DNA of 64,000 nucleotides, taken from Tateyamaria sp. syn59. GTDB lineage: Bacteria > Pseudomonadota > Alphaproteobacteria > Rhodobacterales > Rhodobacteraceae. Positions 33,261 to 43,316 of this stretch are shown here, piece after piece (the first letter of the stretch is position 1; every line of letters starts with the position of its first letter). The stretch spans positions 1-64,000 of the forward strand of contig NZ_VCBA01000011.1 of assembly GCF_007995245.1 (NCBI RefSeq). Reading direction: 5' to 3'. Under the pieces are notes generated by a model. It did not search any database. It saw only the letters and a list, made by a program, of their open reading frames with translations, and was not told where the DNA came from. Position numbers and translations under genes: made by a program.

Positions 33261-33272
33261 ATCGTATACAAT
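33261..33272. promoter_or_regulatory. near-palindrome ATCGTATACAAT, probable GntR operator
   Basis: A 12-base near-perfect palindrome (ATTGTATACAAT with one mismatch) in the 223-base gap between the divergent GntR gene and the importer. TTGTATACAA-type sites are known for FCD-type GntR regulators. A second TATAC half-site (TTTATACAG, 33285-33293) lies downstream. Confidence 0.55.
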
Positions 33273-33413
33273 ATCCGCTCAATTTTTATACAGCATCGGT
33301 CTGCCCTGACAAAGTTTAGGCGTTCCGCTCGCGTTGTTGCGCTCGAAAATCCGATTCACCTTGGTGCGGCCGCACGAGATGTCGCAGCGTCAGGGCACAC
33401 ATGCGGGGATGCG

Positions 33414-34397
33414 ATGCGCCAAAAACTGGACCTTGAACTCGTCAGCCTGACAAAACGGTATGGCGGGACGATTGCGGTTGATGCGATCAGCTATCATTTC
33501 TACGCGGGCACCTATGCGTGTCTTCTCGGTCCGTCCGGTTGCGGAAAATCATCCACGCTGCGGATGATCGCGGGGCATGAAACGGTCTCGGACGGGGCGG
33601 TCACGCTGGGTGGCCGCGACATTTCGCAATTGCCGCCCGCCAAGCGTGGGACGGCGATGATGTTTCAGAACTATGCGCTGTTTCCGCATCTTACGGTGCG
33701 CGACAACGTTGCTTTCAGTCTTAGAATGCAAGGCGTCGATCCGGCGACGCGTCATGCGCGAGCCGGTGAGATGCTCGAGCTTGTGGATATGACATCCCTC
33801 GCAGACCGGCTCCCGGCGCAATTGTCCGGCGGTCAACAGCAGCGTGCGGCTTTGGCGCGGGCTCTGATCACAAAACCGGATGTTCTTTTGCTGGACGAAC
33901 CTTTGTCCGCGCTCGATCCGTTTTTGCGCATCCGCATGCGCGCTGAGTTGAAGAAGCTGCAGCGCGAACTGGGGATCACCTTTGTGCACGTCACGCACGG
34001 CCAGGACGAAGCATTGGCACTGGCTGATGAGATCGTGGTGATGAACGACGCCAGGATTGAACAGGCAGGCCGCACACGCGCGGTCTTTGAGGCACCCAAA
34101 ACCGCCTTTGTTGCCCGTTTTCTGGGGTCTCACAACGTTGTCTCAATACCAGAGGGGTTGGTTGCGGTGCGCTCGGATGCGCTTGAGATCACGTCGGTCG
34201 ATGGGGCCAAGTTGCCGGGCACAATCACCAATATTGAATATCAAGGCACGCATGTCGCGCTGACCGCCGCTGTCCCCGGCGCGCAAGAGGTCACGGCGCT
34301 TCTGTCTGACAAGGATTTCTTCGGCAACCCGAGGGAGTTGGGCGAGGCCATTGGCCTCGACTGGGAGGCTGAGGCTGCACATGCCCTGGCTGGATAA
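33414..34397 (+). CDS. ABC transporter ATP-binding protein, PotA type
   Basis: ATPase of a spermidine/putrescine/opine-type importer, 327 aa from ATG 33414 (GGGGA upstream). Walker A GPSGCGKSSTLRM, Q-loop MFQNYALFPHL, signature LSGGQQQRAALARA, Walker B VLLLDEPLSALDP, switch HVTHGQDEALA; a short C-terminal TOBE-like domain (LPGTITNIEYQGTHVALTA). The open frame extends upstream through the regulatory gap and is not used. Confidence 0.92.
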   Translation: MRQKLDLELVSLTKRYGGTIAVDAISYHFYAGTYACLLGPSGCGKSSTLRMIAGHETVSDGAVTLGGRDISQLPPAKRGTAMMFQNYALFPHLTVRDNVAFSLRMQGVDPATRHARAGEMLELVDMTSLADRLPAQLSGGQQQRAALARALITKPDVLLLDEPLSALDPFLRIRMRAELKKLQRELGITFVHVTHGQDEALALADEIVVMNDARIEQAGRTRAVFEAPKTAFVARFLGSHNVVSIPEGLVAVRSDALEITSVDGAKLPGTITNIEYQGTHVALTAAVPGAQEVTALLSDKDFFGNPRELGEAIGLDWEAEAAHALAG

Positions 34398-34424
34398 CGA
34401 CGTATTCAACAGAGAGGACAAATA

Positions 34425-35699
34425 ATGACGACGATCTCAAAAGTACGCTATTCGCGTCGGTCCATGCTGAAGGCAGGTGGCGCGGCGGTGGCGGCCGCCG
34501 CGCTTCCGGCTCCAATGGTATGGGGACAAGAGACAAAAAACATCACCTTGCGCCAGTTTGGCACCGGGGTGTCGAACCTCAATGAAGTGGCTGAAAAGGT
34601 CAAGGAGGACTTGGGCTTTACCTTGGAAATGACAGCGCTCGATTCCGACAGTGTGACGCAGCGCGCGGCCACGCAGCCCGACAGTTTCGACATTGCCGAT
34701 ATCGAGTATTGGATCTGCAAGAAGGTCTGGCCCACGGGCAACCTGCAGGCCATGGATACCTCAAAGATTGCCAACTACGACAAGATCGTCGGCATTTTCC
34801 GTGACGGCAAATTAACCCCGGAAAGCGTGATCGCGCAGGGCACGGCACCGCACACGGTCGGATTTACAACCGGTGCTGACGGGACCACGTTCGTGGACGA
34901 GGAATCCGGGTGGATGACCCTCATTCCGACCATCTACAACGCCGACACTCTGGGCATCCGCCCCGATCTGATTGGCCGTCCGATCAACAACTGGTCCGAG
35001 CTTTTGAACCCGGAGTTCAAGGGCAAGGCGTCGATCCTCGACATCTCGTCCATTGGGATCATGGACATGGCGATGGTGGTCGAGTCGATGGGCGAATACA
35101 CCTATCCCGACAAGGGCAACATGACCAAGGAAGAGATCGACCTGACGCTCGGCATCTTTACCGAGGCCAAGAAGAATGGTCAGTTCCGCGCCTTCTGGAA
35201 GTCCTTCGACGAAAGCGTGAACCTGATGGCCTCTGGCGAGGTGGTCATCCAGTCGATGTGGTCGCCCGCCATCACAGCTGTGCGGTCGCAAGGCATTCCA
35301 TGCGTGTATCAGCCGCTCGAAGAAGGCTATCGCTCGTGGGGCGGCGGCATTGGTCTATCCGCTTCGCTGTCGGGCATGGAACTGGATGCGGCCTACGAAT
35401 ACATCAACTGGTATCTCAGCGGATGGGTCGGCGGCTTCCTGATGCGCCAAGGCTATTACTCTGCTGTGCCGGAGACATCCAAGAACTTTATGTCCGAAGA
35501 CGAATGGGGCTTCTGGTTCGAAGGCAAAGAAGCCGCAGGCGACATCACCAACCCGTTCGGCGATGTGATGGAAAAAGCGGGCGCCGTGCGCGACGGCGGA
35601 TCTTTCTACGATCGCATGGGCGCTGTGGCCTGCTGGAACGCCGTCATGGACGAGAACCAGTACATGGTCCGCAAATGGAACGAGTTCATCGCGGCCTAA
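34425..35699 (+). CDS. ABC transporter substrate-binding protein, PotD type, Tat-exported
   Basis: 424 residues with a Tat signal (YSRRSMLKAGGAAVAAAALP) and an extracellular solute-binding fold of the polyamine/opine group (FTTGADGTTF, GWMTLIPTIYNADTLGI, GGGIGLSASLSG). Ligand not readable. With the racemase at the operon end, an amino-acid or hydantoin-related ligand is as likely as a polyamine. Confidence 0.9.
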   Translation: MTTISKVRYSRRSMLKAGGAAVAAAALPAPMVWGQETKNITLRQFGTGVSNLNEVAEKVKEDLGFTLEMTALDSDSVTQRAATQPDSFDIADIEYWICKKVWPTGNLQAMDTSKIANYDKIVGIFRDGKLTPESVIAQGTAPHTVGFTTGADGTTFVDEESGWMTLIPTIYNADTLGIRPDLIGRPINNWSELLNPEFKGKASILDISSIGIMDMAMVVESMGEYTYPDKGNMTKEEIDLTLGIFTEAKKNGQFRAFWKSFDESVNLMASGEVVIQSMWSPAITAVRSQGIPCVYQPLEEGYRSWGGGIGLSASLSGMELDAAYEYINWYLSGWVGGFLMRQGYYSAVPETSKNFMSEDEWGFWFEGKEAAGDITNPFGDVMEKAGAVRDGGSFYDRMGAVACWNAVMDENQYMVRKWNEFIAA

Positions 35700-35708
35700 G
35701 CGATGCCA

Positions 35709-35732
35709 GCCGGAGGGTTTTGGCCCTCCGGC
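35709..35732 (+). other. stem-loop after the binding-protein gene
   Basis: GCCGGAGGG-TTTTGG-CCCTCCGGC, a perfect 9-bp stem 9 bases after the stop codon, without a T-run. It probably protects the 3' end of the binding-protein message and sets its higher level relative to the permeases. Confidence 0.7.
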
Positions 35733-35764
35733 ACCACTTCAAGACAAAACCATTCGGGGTAAGC

Positions 35765-36616
35765 GTGCGGAACACTTCGGTCATTGGCTGGCTTTTGGCG
35801 TCACCCTTGTCGCTGGTATTGCTCGTTTTCCTTGTCGCTCCGATCACCATGATCGTCGTCGTCAGCTTTTGGGGCGCGACTGAATGGTCGATCTATCCGG
35901 CCTTCCAGTTTGACAATTACGCGTTCCTTTTGACCTCGGACGTGACCTATCGGGTCTTTCTGAACACCTTAAAATATGCCGCGATTACATGGGTCTGCAC
36001 GTTGTTGATTGGCTTTACGGTTGCCTACTACTTGGCGTTCCATATCCGAAGTCTGACTTGGCAGATCGCGCTGTTCCTCCTCTGCACAATCCCGTTTCTG
36101 ACCTCAAACATCATTCGCATGATCTCTTGGATTCCCTTTCTGGGGCGAAACGGGATTGCCAATTCCACACTGATCTCCATGGGGGTGATCGACGAGCCTT
36201 TGGAATGGCTGCTGTTCAGCGACTTCAGCGTCGTGCTCGCTTTTGTCCATCTTTACACGCTGTTCATGGTGGTGCCGATCTTCAACACGATGATGCGGAT
36301 CGACAAATCGCTGATTGAGGCTGCGGCTGATGCGGGTGCCACAGGCTGGCAAACGCTATGGCACGTCATTGTTCCGCTGACCAAACCGGGCATCATGATC
36401 GGCACGATCTTTGTGGTTGCGCTGGTCATGGGAGATTTCATCACCGTGCGGTTCATGTCGGGCAGCCAGTCCGCCAACATGGGGCGGCTGATCCAGAACG
36501 ACATTGCACTGCTGCAATATCCCTCTGCCTCTGCAACCGCCGTGATCCTGTTGATCACCGTCCTCCTGCTGATCGGAACGCTTTTGCGCTTCGTAGACAT
36601 TCGCAAGGAGTTGTGA
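35765..36616 (+). CDS. ABC transporter permease, PotB type
   Basis: 283 residues, six membrane helices; starts at GTG 35765 (GGGG upstream) because the open frame before it overlaps the binding-protein gene. Permease signature near EAAADAGATGWQTLWHVIVPLTKPGI (about residue 180). Partner of the next permease, which starts two bases after the stop. Confidence 0.88.
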   Translation: MRNTSVIGWLLASPLSLVLLVFLVAPITMIVVVSFWGATEWSIYPAFQFDNYAFLLTSDVTYRVFLNTLKYAAITWVCTLLIGFTVAYYLAFHIRSLTWQIALFLLCTIPFLTSNIIRMISWIPFLGRNGIANSTLISMGVIDEPLEWLLFSDFSVVLAFVHLYTLFMVVPIFNTMMRIDKSLIEAAADAGATGWQTLWHVIVPLTKPGIMIGTIFVVALVMGDFITVRFMSGSQSANMGRLIQNDIALLQYPSASATAVILLITVLLLIGTLLRFVDIRKEL

Positions 36617-36618
36617 CG

Positions 36619-37458
36619 ATGGAGCCGCGCCCAAAGTCCTTTTACGTCCTCAGCGCCTTCTTTGTGCTGTTTCTGGTCTTTCTGTATGGCCCCACGCTGA
36701 CCATCGGCATCCTGTCGTTCCAGGGCCCGGGCGGCGGTTTGACGTTCCCGATGCGGGGTGTGTCCCTGCATTGGTTCCGTGATCTGTTCGAACAACAAGC
36801 TGTTGGCGATATCTGGGGCTCTTTTCGACGGTCATTTGTTCTGGGGCTTATGGTGATGGTGACCACTGTCGTGGTCTCGGTCATGGGCGGTCTGGCCTTT
36901 CGCAAGCGTTTCGCAGGGGCGACGGTGCTGTTTTACCTGATCATCACGTCGCTGGTGATCCCATCAATTCTGATCTCGCTCGGCGTCGGGCTGATCTGGT
37001 CGCAATCCGGTCTGCCGGTGCATTGGTCCAGTTCTGGCTTTGGCGCGCAACTGACCTGGACGCTTCCGTTTGGTCTGCTGATTATGTTTGCGGTCTTCAA
37101 CCGGTTTGATCGGTCCTACGAAGAAGCCGCCCGCGATCTCGGAGCCAGCCCTTGGCAAGTCATCCGTCACGTGGTCTTGCCCATCATCGCCCCTTCGCTG
37201 ATTGGCGTCGCGCTCTTTGGTTTCACGCTCAGTTACGACGAATTCGCACGGACATTGCTGACTTCTGGCAGCCACAACACATTACCGCTCGAAGTTTTCG
37301 GAATGACCACAAACGTGACCACTCCGGTTTTGTTCGCCTTGGGCACACTCACCACTGTTTTTTCACTGCTGGTGATAGGGATTTTCCTACTGGTGGTCTG
37401 GTTCATGAACCGCCGCCGGACCCGTCATGGGTCTGACGCCGGGCAAGGCTTGGTCTGA
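36619..37458 (+). CDS. ABC transporter permease, PotC type
   Basis: 279 residues from ATG 36619, about six membrane helices, signature YEEAARDLGASPWQVIRHVVLPIIAPSLIG. Second permease of the importer. The upstream open frame is a shadow of the preceding permease. Its stop overlaps the racemase ATG by one base (TGATG). Confidence 0.9.
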   Translation: MEPRPKSFYVLSAFFVLFLVFLYGPTLTIGILSFQGPGGGLTFPMRGVSLHWFRDLFEQQAVGDIWGSFRRSFVLGLMVMVTTVVVSVMGGLAFRKRFAGATVLFYLIITSLVIPSILISLGVGLIWSQSGLPVHWSSSGFGAQLTWTLPFGLLIMFAVFNRFDRSYEEAARDLGASPWQVIRHVVLPIIAPSLIGVALFGFTLSYDEFARTLLTSGSHNTLPLEVFGMTTNVTTPVLFALGTLTTVFSLLVIGIFLLVVWFMNRRRTRHGSDAGQGLV

Positions 37459-38099
37459 TGGCCGTGGTCATCATCAACCCAAACAGCACAGCCTCAATGA
37501 CCGCGGCGATGTTGGCGCAAGCCCGTCGGTCGGCGCCCGAGATCGACTTCGAAGGTTGGACCTCGGACAAAGGCCCGCCTGCCATTCAGGGCCCGACGGA
37601 TGGCGAAGCTGCGACGTCGCCGCTTTTGGATCTTGTCGACAAGGCATCACAGTCTGGCGCGGATGGAATTGTCATAGGCTGCTTTGATGACACCGCCCTC
37701 ACTGAGGCGGTCGCGCGCGCAAGTTGTCCGGTCATCGGGATCGGCCAAGCCGCTTATCACTACGCCGCGCTCAGAAACTGGCGCTTTAGCATTGTCACTA
37801 CGCTTTCCGTGTCCGTTCCGGTGCTTGAGGCGAACATCCAGCGCATTGGCCTGAGCCAATACCTGTCCAAGGTCCGCGCCTCGGACGTGCCGGTTTTGGA
37901 ACTGGATGCAAACCCGGACAAGGCGGGAGAGATCATCACATCCGAAGCGCTGCACGCCCAAACCCACGATGATATCTCCGCCGTTGTTCTGGGGTGTGCA
38001 GGGATGGTCGAGGTTCTTCACCAAGTCGAAACAGCACTTTCGGTGAAAACCATCGATCCGGTTAGCTGCGCCGCACGGTGTTGGAAGTGGCTCGTCTAG
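37458..38099 (+). CDS. Asp/Glu/hydantoin racemase-family protein
   Basis: 213 residues with INPNSTASMTAAML at the N-terminus and two catalytic-type Cys: GIVIGCFDDT (Cys73) and VVLGCAGM (about 175). This is the Asp/Glu racemase fold of hydantoin racemases and related deaminases. Being last in the importer operon, it may invert or process the imported substrate. Confidence 0.88.
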   Translation: MAVVIINPNSTASMTAAMLAQARRSAPEIDFEGWTSDKGPPAIQGPTDGEAATSPLLDLVDKASQSGADGIVIGCFDDTALTEAVARASCPVIGIGQAAYHYAALRNWRFSIVTTLSVSVPVLEANIQRIGLSQYLSKVRASDVPVLELDANPDKAGEIITSEALHAQTHDDISAVVLGCAGMVEVLHQVETALSVKTIDPVSCAARCWKWLV

Positions 38100-38525
38100 T
38101 GCGTCAATCCAATGGATTAAGTCCGGCCTTCCGTTGCCATTCACGCATCTAGCAACACTGGATCACATGAGCGCGCGGCAGATCTCAGGGACATCGCACC
38201 AAAGCGCAAATGGTGAGCCGGTCTGGCTATCGCTCCTATCGAGCCTCCAAAATCGTTCTAAGATGGCCTGCCGTGACGGATTACATTGTGGTATCACTCG
38301 GTGGTGGCTTATCGAATGGGACCGAGTTTCCTTCGATTCCCTATACGAAGACGATGCCGTTTTGAAACGCGATTGCCGCTCGGAATTGCAGACGCGATCT
38401 CTGACGAACAGCTCCTACTACACTGAAGATCTTTTTTGGATCTTTCTGCAGGTCCGTTACGGATGAAGCTCAAACGGGTGGTATTTTGTAGAGTGACCTT
38501 AGGCGCGTTGATGTTTTCCGTAAGG
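38100..38525. other. spacer without recognisable gene
   Basis: About 425 bases between the convergent racemase and LysR genes. A 110-codon open frame is present on the plus strand but shows no family resemblance, no good ribosome-binding site and an odd composition. A weak AAGATC...GATCTT stem lies near 38425-38444. Nothing else is supported. Confidence 0.5.
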
Positions 38526-39437
38526 TCAGGTCGGTTCGGTTAATTGCATTCTTACCGTGTGCAGCCGCAGATGCCGGATGAACGCCCGCGCGATGGCCGG
38601 AGTGGGCTTATGGTCGGATGTGACGAAGTAAGTCCTATACTCGATAGGCGATTCAAACCTCTTGAACACAACCTCATCCGATCGGTACTGCACGACGGGG
38701 AAGGGATTGATCACGGTGACGCCGAGACCGGTTTGCGCAAGGTCCACCGCTGCAAAAGATGTTGAGGCTTCGGCAACGATCCGTGGCACGCTTCGGCTGT
38801 TTGTCAGAACTTTTTCCAATTGCGCGCGCCGTGAGTGCCGTCGGCTCAGCGCGATCAGGGGCTGGTTGTGCAGATGTTTGGGATGAACAATTTCGAGTTG
38901 CGCCAGCTCGTGGTCCTTGGGCATCGCGCACGCGGCTTCGGATCGCCGATACGGCGTCAGCTTTACACCTTCGCGCGTCAAATCAACGCCCGTTATGCCC
39001 AAATCGGATCGGTCTTCCTGCACGCGCCTGATCACATCCTCGGACGCATTGACTTCGAGGCTGACAAAGAAGTGCGGGTTTGCATGCAAAAAGGTTGCAA
39101 TGTGACCAACCAGAAATCGATGGGCATATGTCGGTGGTGCCGTCAGGCGCAGGGCTTCCTGGGTGGGCTCTATAGGGCCGTCGATGCGGTCCAGCGCTTC
39201 AAACAGTGGGTCCAGCCTGCGGTTCAATTGGGTTGCTTCGAATGTCGGGCGCAAACGCCCACCATCCCGCTCAAACAGGATCCGACCGAGCCGCGCCTCA
39301 AGTGACGAGATGGACCGGCTGATTGCCGACTGAGAGAGACCAAGCCGCAGGGCTGCTTTCGACGTCGTGCCGCTTTCCATAAGCGCGCGCAGCGCCTCGT
39401 ATTCCGGTAAACTGTGCCAGGTTCGCCCCGCCATCAA
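38526..39437 (-). CDS. LysR-family transcriptional regulator
   Basis: 303 residues, N-terminal winged helix (TTSKAALRLGLSQSAISRSISSLEARLG) and a LysR effector domain. Divergent from the dipeptidase gene, hence the likely regulator of the peptide-uptake island; its binding site is probably the dyad at 39471-39503. Confidence 0.92.
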   Translation of the reverse strand: MMAGRTWHSLPEYEALRALMESGTTSKAALRLGLSQSAISRSISSLEARLGRILFERDGGRLRPTFEATQLNRRLDPLFEALDRIDGPIEPTQEALRLTAPPTYAHRFLVGHIATFLHANPHFFVSLEVNASEDVIRRVQEDRSDLGITGVDLTREGVKLTPYRRSEAACAMPKDHELAQLEIVHPKHLHNQPLIALSRRHSRRAQLEKVLTNSRSVPRIVAEASTSFAAVDLAQTGLGVTVINPFPVVQYRSDEVVFKRFESPIEYRTYFVTSDHKPTPAIARAFIRHLRLHTVRMQLTEPT

Positions 39438-39470
39438 AGCCCCTGCAATAATGTCATCGCTCTATGAAGT

Positions 39471-39503
39471 ATTATCATATACATAAATGTATCCGATGAG
39501 AAT
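39471..39503. promoter_or_regulatory. AT-rich dyad between LysR and dipeptidase genes
   Basis: ATTATCAT, then ATACATAAATGTAT, then ATGAGAAT: an inner perfect repeat (ATACAT-AA-ATGTAT, 39479-39492) flanked by an outer, nearly symmetric pair. It is the kind of site LysR proteins bind, placed between the divergent genes. Confidence 0.5.
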
Positions 39504-39550
39504 TTATGTCGTAAGCTTGCCCGGCTGCTATCCATGCCGAGACGACACCC

Positions 39551-40612
39551 ATGGGGTCCCCAACCCAACCAGCCATTTTCGACGGTCATAACGATGTCCT
39601 GCTGAAGCTGTTCAGGGCCGGTCAGGCATCAGTTACTTATCATTTTATGAACGGGGGTGACGGCGCCATCACCTTGTCCTCCGCCAAGGAGGGAGGCTTC
39701 GGCGGAGGATTTTTCGCCGTGTTCGTGCCCTCGCCGATGGATGCGGACGAAAAGTTCGAGGAGATGACCAAGGACGCTTACGATTTGCCATTGCCTGACC
39801 CAATCGCTTGGGAGGATGCGTTTCCGGTCGTGATGTCACAGGCGGCAATCCTGTTCGAACTGCAAGAACTGGGCGCCTTAAAAGTCTGTCGCACGGTCGC
39901 CGAACTTCGAGACTGCCTGTCCGCTGGAACAATCGCGGCGATCTTTCACATCGAAGGCGCGGAAGCGATTGATCCGGATCTAAACACGCTTGATGTTTTG
40001 TACCAGGCTGGGCTGCGCTCTCTTGGACCGGTCTGGAGCCGCCCAACGATCTTCGGCCACGGTGTCCCGTTCCGCTACCCGAGCACGCCGGACATAGGCC
40101 ACGGGTTGACGGATCATGGTTTGCGATTGGTCAAAAGGTGCAACGACCTGGGCATTATGGTCGATCTATCCCATCTGAACGAAGCGGGCTTTTGGGATGT
40201 GGCCCGGCATTCGAGCAAACCGCTCGTCGCGACTCATTCAAACGTACATGCCCTCTGTCCGCATGCGCGCAACCTGACCGACAGACAGCTTTCCGCAATT
40301 GCGGAAAGTGGTGGTATGGTGGGATTGAACTTCGCCGTAGCGTTCCTGCGCACAGACGGAAAAATGCTGCCTGACGTCCCGCTCGAGCAGATGATCCGCC
40401 ACTTGGACCATCTGATTGAAACAGTGGGCGAGGACTGTGTCGGCTTCGGATCAGACTACGACGGCGCGATTGTGCCCGAAGCGCTTACATCCAGTGCCGG
40501 ATTGCCGAAATTGCGGGCAACCATGCGTCGACACGGCTACGACGACGCATTGATGACCAAACTCTGCCATGGGAACTGGCTTAGAGTGCTTGAGGAAACC
40601 TGGGGAGCATAA
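39551..40612 (+). CDS. membrane dipeptidase (M19 family)
   Basis: Zinc dipeptidase of the renal dipeptidase family, 353 aa. Metal-site motifs FDGHNDVLLKL (His-x-Asp at the N-terminus), FHIEGAEAIDPDL, LVATHSNVHAL and GFGSDYDGA. Such enzymes cleave dipeptides, including D-residue forms. Upstream of a dipeptide-type importer, it fits a peptide-scavenging role. No signal peptide is visible, so it probably acts in the cytoplasm. Confidence 0.93.
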   Translation: MGSPTQPAIFDGHNDVLLKLFRAGQASVTYHFMNGGDGAITLSSAKEGGFGGGFFAVFVPSPMDADEKFEEMTKDAYDLPLPDPIAWEDAFPVVMSQAAILFELQELGALKVCRTVAELRDCLSAGTIAAIFHIEGAEAIDPDLNTLDVLYQAGLRSLGPVWSRPTIFGHGVPFRYPSTPDIGHGLTDHGLRLVKRCNDLGIMVDLSHLNEAGFWDVARHSSKPLVATHSNVHALCPHARNLTDRQLSAIAESGGMVGLNFAVAFLRTDGKMLPDVPLEQMIRHLDHLIETVGEDCVGFGSDYDGAIVPEALTSSAGLPKLRATMRRHGYDDALMTKLCHGNWLRVLEETWGA

Positions 40613-40661
40613 CCCGGGCGCAATAACCACAAAAGATTATGACAACAGAGGAACAGATCAC

Positions 40662-42257
40662 ATGAACACATTTGCACGATTGCTTTCGGGGGCCGCGATT
40701 GGACTTGCGGTGAGCGTGACGTCTTTCGCTGCCGTGGCTGAAACACCGGCAAACATGCTGGTCATCGCACACCGGATAGACGACATCACAACAATTGATC
40801 CGGCCGAAAGCTTTGAATTTGCAGGGTCCGATATCAGCCGCAACGTCTATGGCCGACTGGTGAGCCTCGATCCAAATGATCTTGCCGCCGGATACAAGCC
40901 CGACCTCGCCACCAGCTGGGAGGTGTCGGAAGACGGCAAGACCATCACATTTACCATGCGCGAGGGTGTGACGTTCCATTCCGGCAACCCGGTGACCGCA
41001 GAGGACGCAGCATTTTCATTGCAACGTGCGGTCATCCTGAACAAGACGCCCGCATTTATTCTGACCCAGTTCGGCTTTACCGCAGAAAACGCGACCGAGA
41101 CGATCCGCGCCGAAGGCAACAAGCTGATGATCACGACGGACAAGCGCTATGCGACGTCTTTTGTGCTGAACTGCCTGACGGCGACCATCGGCGCCATCGT
41201 GGACAAGGAAACCGTCATGGCCAACGAGGTCGATGGCGATATGGGCAACGAGTGGCTCAAGACCAACTCGGCCGGGTCCGGCCCGTACAAGCTGGACAGC
41301 TGGAAGCCCAATGAAAGCGTCACGATGTCGTCGAACCCCGACTACTACGGTGGTGCACCGGCCATGGAGCGTGTGATTGTGCGCCATGTCCTTGAAAGCG
41401 CGTCGCAGCGGCTGCTTCTGGAGCGTGGCGATATTGATATCGCCCGCAACCTGAACCCCGAAGATATCGCGGGTGCAGCGCAAGCAGACGGTGTGACGAT
41501 CGAAGATGAGCTTAAAGGCCGTCTGATGTATATCGCTTTGAACCAAAAGCATCCCGAGCTTTCGAAGCCTGAGGTGCGGCAGGCGTTCAAGTACCTGATC
41601 GATTATGAGGGCATGCGCGACAGCTTCCTCAAAGGCCAGTATACCATCCACCAGAACTTCCTGCCGGCGACCTATCTGGGTGCGTCCGAGGAAAATCCGT
41701 TCTCGTACAACATTGAAAAGGCGAAGGAGTTGCTTGCCGCTGCAGGCGTGGAGGATCTGGAGATCGAAATCGGCGTGCGCGAGGCACAGGAGCGGATCGA
41801 GATCGGTCAGAGTTTCCAGAATGCAGCAGCGCAAGCCGGGATCACTGTGAACATAACGGTTGGTACCGCCAAGCAGATTCTGGCGCGGTACAGGGCGCGT
41901 GAGCTTGATGTTTACCTCGGCGCCTGGGGGCCGGACTACCCAGATCCGCAGACCAATGCGGGCACGTTTGCCTACAACCCCGACAACTCGGACGAGGCCA
42001 ACGCCACCGGCCTGCTCGCATGGCGCAACAGCTGGGACACCGGTGGGCTGACGGAAAAGGTGGATGCGGCGGTGGTCGAGAATGACCGCGATATGCGCAT
42101 TCAGATGTATAAGGACATTCAGGCCGAGTTTCGTGAAACATCGCCCTTCGTCATCATGTTTCAGCAGATCGAACAGTCTGCCCTGCGTGACAACGTGACC
42201 AACTGGTCCACGGGCCAGGCCGTGACCTCCGCCGCCTATTGGCAGGTCACCAAGTAA
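40662..42257 (+). CDS. ABC peptide transporter substrate-binding protein (DppA-like)
   Basis: 531 residues from ATG 40662, with a Sec signal (SGAAIGLAVSVTSFAAVAET). SBP_bac_5 family: LVIAHRIDDITTIDPAESFEF, VTFHSGNPVTAEDAAFSLQRA, GSGPYKLDSWKPNESVTM. Binding protein of the following permease/ATPase genes; related to the second binding protein at 45843. Confidence 0.93.
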   Translation: MNTFARLLSGAAIGLAVSVTSFAAVAETPANMLVIAHRIDDITTIDPAESFEFAGSDISRNVYGRLVSLDPNDLAAGYKPDLATSWEVSEDGKTITFTMREGVTFHSGNPVTAEDAAFSLQRAVILNKTPAFILTQFGFTAENATETIRAEGNKLMITTDKRYATSFVLNCLTATIGAIVDKETVMANEVDGDMGNEWLKTNSAGSGPYKLDSWKPNESVTMSSNPDYYGGAPAMERVIVRHVLESASQRLLLERGDIDIARNLNPEDIAGAAQADGVTIEDELKGRLMYIALNQKHPELSKPEVRQAFKYLIDYEGMRDSFLKGQYTIHQNFLPATYLGASEENPFSYNIEKAKELLAAAGVEDLEIEIGVREAQERIEIGQSFQNAAAQAGITVNITVGTAKQILARYRARELDVYLGAWGPDYPDPQTNAGTFAYNPDNSDEANATGLLAWRNSWDTGGLTEKVDAAVVENDRDMRIQMYKDIQAEFRETSPFVIMFQQIEQSALRDNVTNWSTGQAVTSAAYWQVTK

Positions 42258-43316
42258 ATGGCCCTCGCCGAGGACAGTGGGAAGGGGCGCGTTCGTGCGT
42301 CCCTTCCTCCATGGATCAAAACGACCATCTTAACCATCGGCTCGATCGCGATGACGATGCTGGGCCTTTTGTTCGTGACGTTCATCATCGGTCGCGTGAT
42401 GCCGATTGATCCGGTTCTCGCCATCGTGGGTGAGCGGGCGTCGCAGTCCACCTATGATGCTGTGTTTCTCGAACTGGGGCTCGACAAGCCGCTGATCGTG
42501 CAATTCGGATACTACATCTGGGATGTGCTGCACTTGGATTTCGGTACGTCTCTTTTGAACGCAAGACCCGTATCCGAGGACATCGCCCGCGTCTTCCCCG
42601 CTACGCTTGAGCTTGCCACCTTGGGTATCATCATCGGGATCGTGATCGGTGTGCCATTGGGCGTCGTTGCTGCCGCGCGCAAGGGATCATGGATTGATCA
42701 GGTTGCCCGCGTACTGGCCCTTGTTGGCTATTCGATGCCCATCTTCTGGTTGGGCCTGATGGGCCTTCTCATCTTCTACGGTATTCTTGGCTGGGTGGGC
42801 GGCCCCGGACGTGTGGGGATCTTTTACGTTGACGTCGTCCCAAGCGTGACGGGTCTGATCCTTGTTGACGCAGCTTTGGACGGCAACTGGGACGTCTTCA
42901 AGAACGCCTTCAGCCACATCATCCTGCCCGCGTCCCTGCTGGGATATTTCTCGCTCGCGTATATCAGCCGCATGACCCGCTCGTTCATGCTGGAGCAGTT
43001 GAGCGCCGAGTACATCACAACCGCGCGGGTCAAGGGCATGTCCGAGTGGGACGTGATCTGGAAACACGCGTTCAAGAACACTCGCGTGCAGCTGATCACG
43101 GTCATCGCGCTAAGCTATGCCAACCTGCTCGAAGGATCGGTGCTGACCGAAATCATTTTTTCTTGGCCGGGTATCGGCAGTTACATCACCACGGCACTGC
43201 TGAGCGCTGACATGAACGCGGTTCTTGGTGGCACCGTCGTCGTCGGGCTGATTTTCATCCTGCTCAATATCCTGTCTGACCTGCTTTACAGGGTCTTTGA
43301 TCCGAGGGCGAAGTGA
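42258..43316 (+). CDS. ABC peptide transporter permease (DppB-like)
   Basis: 352 residues, six membrane helices; the DppB signature YITTARVKGMSEWDVIWKHAFKNT is in the last third. It begins at the base after the preceding stop. A long periplasmic loop between helices 4 and 5 (about 170-215) is typical of the family. Confidence 0.92.
   Translation: MALAEDSGKGRVRASLPPWIKTTILTIGSIAMTMLGLLFVTFIIGRVMPIDPVLAIVGERASQSTYDAVFLELGLDKPLIVQFGYYIWDVLHLDFGTSLLNARPVSEDIARVFPATLELATLGIIIGIVIGVPLGVVAAARKGSWIDQVARVLALVGYSMPIFWLGLMGLLIFYGILGWVGGPGRVGIFYVDVVPSVTGLILVDAALDGNWDVFKNAFSHIILPASLLGYFSLAYISRMTRSFMLEQLSAEYITTARVKGMSEWDVIWKHAFKNTRVQLITVIALSYANLLEGSVLTEIIFSWPGIGSYITTALLSADMNAVLGGTVVVGLIFILLNILSDLLYRVFDPRAK

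Noticed and set aside
38134-38466. 110-codon frame in the gap before the LysR gene
   Set aside because: No ribosome-binding site, odd composition and no resemblance to a known family.
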